NCBI RefSeq assembly: GCF_012432095.1
Contig: NC_081163.1
Coordinates: 33,872,258 to 33,936,257, forward strand
DNA: 64,000 bases
DNA from: Onychostoma macrolepis
Lineage: Eukaryota; Chordata; Actinopteri; Cypriniformes; Cyprinidae
Direction: 5' to 3'
The notes under the pieces were generated by a model, which was not told where the DNA came from, searched no databases, and was given only the letters and a program-made list of their open reading frames with translations. The position numbers and the translations under genes are program-made. Of the stretch, positions 62,409-64,000 are shown in pieces. The stretch's first letter is position 1, and the number at the start of each line of letters is the position of its first letter.

Positions 62409-62986
62409 GAGTGATAACTGTTCGAAAACAGTCCATTTTGAGGAATATTCTGTTTGAGGAATATCATTTTGTTCTTATGCATCATCGACAACAAGGATCT
62501 CAGGTTTTTCTCTGAGCAGTCAGGTGGTGTCCGTGACCAGCTGATGAAGTTAACATTAACCCAACGATGACTGCAAACCTGGCACCCTGCTGTAAAATGC
62601 ATCTGTCTGACACACATACTCACACACTTGCTACAGCTGGGTATACACGCTTACTCTGCTTTGATGTTCAGGGCCACAGCATCAGCGCTCCAAAAATAAA
62701 TGCAAGAGCAGTTTGCCACTCCAGAGACACATATTCCAATGAGTCACTCTGTCAATCCCCAAAGAGCACGGCACAGAAGAGAGACAAGGCAAAGAACGTG
62801 GAGAACCTGAGCGACAACTGATGGAGGCACGTATATATTTATATATGCAAAATTTGTATGTGTTTATGGCCACAGTTTGATCCCATACATGTAACTTGCT
62901 GACATTCAAGGGTAAATGTAAGTATATACAACTGACTTATAGAAACTAATTTAAATATGCAATCTCAAATACAACCAAAAATATAC

Positions 62987-63324
62987 ACTACCATTCACAA
63001 GTCGGTTAGATTTTGTTTCATGTGTTTGAAAGAAGTTATGTTCACAAAAGCTGCATTTATTTGATAAAATGCATAGTAAAACTTTCTGATCCTTCAGAAA
63101 TCATTCTAATATTCTGATCAATGTTGAAAACGGATTAATATGCTGATTAATATTTTGTGATAACCGTGACACATTTTTTAAAAGAATTCTTTGATGAATA
63201 GAAAGTTCAAAAGAATAGCATTTATTTGAAATAGAAATATTTTGTAACAAATGTCTTTTTGTCTCTTTTGGTGAAATAAAAGTAAAAGTAAAAAAAAAAA
63301 CTAACTAAAAATTTTACACAGTAG
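62987..63324. mobile_element. short TTCAAAAGTTTGGG-family MITE copy
   Basis: Degraded ends CACTACCATTCACAAGTC and ACACAGTAGTG, with body motifs CTGCATTTATTTGAT and TCCTTCAGAAATCATTCT. After 63324 to the window end I see no gene. Confidence 0.55.
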
Positions 63325-64000
63325 TGTATATATACACATTCTTACATACATACATACATACACCAATAACAGTTTTTCCACATTTCTGCTTTTAAGATGT
63401 TCTATTATAAGTGAATTTCTGTTTTTCAAACAAATGAGAATACAGTCATTTGTTTTAAACCTGGAGCATCATGGGTGTTTAATGTTTCTTTATAGTAATA
63501 GTGTTTCTGACCTTTAAAGAAGTGCAGTTGGACCGTGTTCTGAATCCAGAGAGGAAATTTCAATTTTTCAGGCTTTCTGCAAACACAGACCTCCTTTCTC
63601 TGCAAAAACACAGTGAACTGAATTACAAATACATTACATGGCAAAATATATAATTGGCTGTTCTAACACATGCACTCCTCTGCAAGAAACAGGATATTTG
63701 GATAACATCAAGCACACTGTTCAAACACAGACTGAGAATGACTGCAATGAAAGCTAAGGATAATATTGATGGTGAACTGGTTGGCTAGATGCCTTTCTTG
63801 AATATTAATCACTTATTATTTGAGTGTCTGCAAACATTTTAATAGTCTGACTAGTCTATAATTCCAAGTGATTTTACTTTTATTCGTTGGAATTTTCAAA
63901 TGGAACAGCAAATCAGAATTTTTACTGAATTGGGAATAAAACTCTTTCCACTGCAATCAGCACTGCTGTCATTTTGTCATCTGCTCTGTTCTCATGTGGT

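Overview
This window is vertebrate DNA, most likely from a cyprinid-type ray-finned fish. The basis is the spliced gene structure, the AT-rich introns, the very dense short inverted-repeat DNA transposons (terminal motifs such as GTGACCCTGGACCACAAAAC, TTCAAAAGTTTGGG and AAGGGATAGTTCACCC, which I recognise as common in zebrafish and carp-like genomes), Tc1/mariner remains and many microsatellites. There are no prokaryotic-style operons. Species was not determined.

Left end (1-2300): the 5' end of a minus-strand gene that I read as mpp4, a MAGUK-family scaffold. Three coding exons give 105 residues including an L27 domain, and the gene runs off the left edge. From 2300 to 6100 there is a repeat-rich intergenic spacer.

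6105-32044: a complete minus-strand als2 (alsin) gene. I rebuilt 33 coding exons by following splice sites and frame by hand. Exon lengths sum to 5052 nt (1683 codons plus stop) with every junction in phase. Domain order is RCC1-like propeller, DH, PH, MORN repeats and VPS9, as in human alsin (about 1657 aa). A 24-nt in-frame microexon lies in the PH region. The start exon carries a short upstream ORF that ends in a TGATG overlap with the start region. In human the order ALS2 then MPP4 on one strand is conserved, which supports both calls.

alsin introns: several layers of nested non-autonomous transposons, some with perfect target-site duplications. The clearest are intron 12 (up to three levels deep) and intron 18 (a 1.1-kb element inside an older MITE).

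32.4-64 kb: about 31.6 kb with no convincing coding exon. It holds foldback elements, including a 1618-bp near-palindrome with an exact 8-bp duplication, three LTR-like units, a broken Tc1-like transposase copy, long microsatellites and a duplicated module of about 350 bp (61016 and 62033) that looks unlike the repeats around it. I found no new multi-gene system. The most unusual items are the microexon, the uORF, the giant foldback and the duplicated module.
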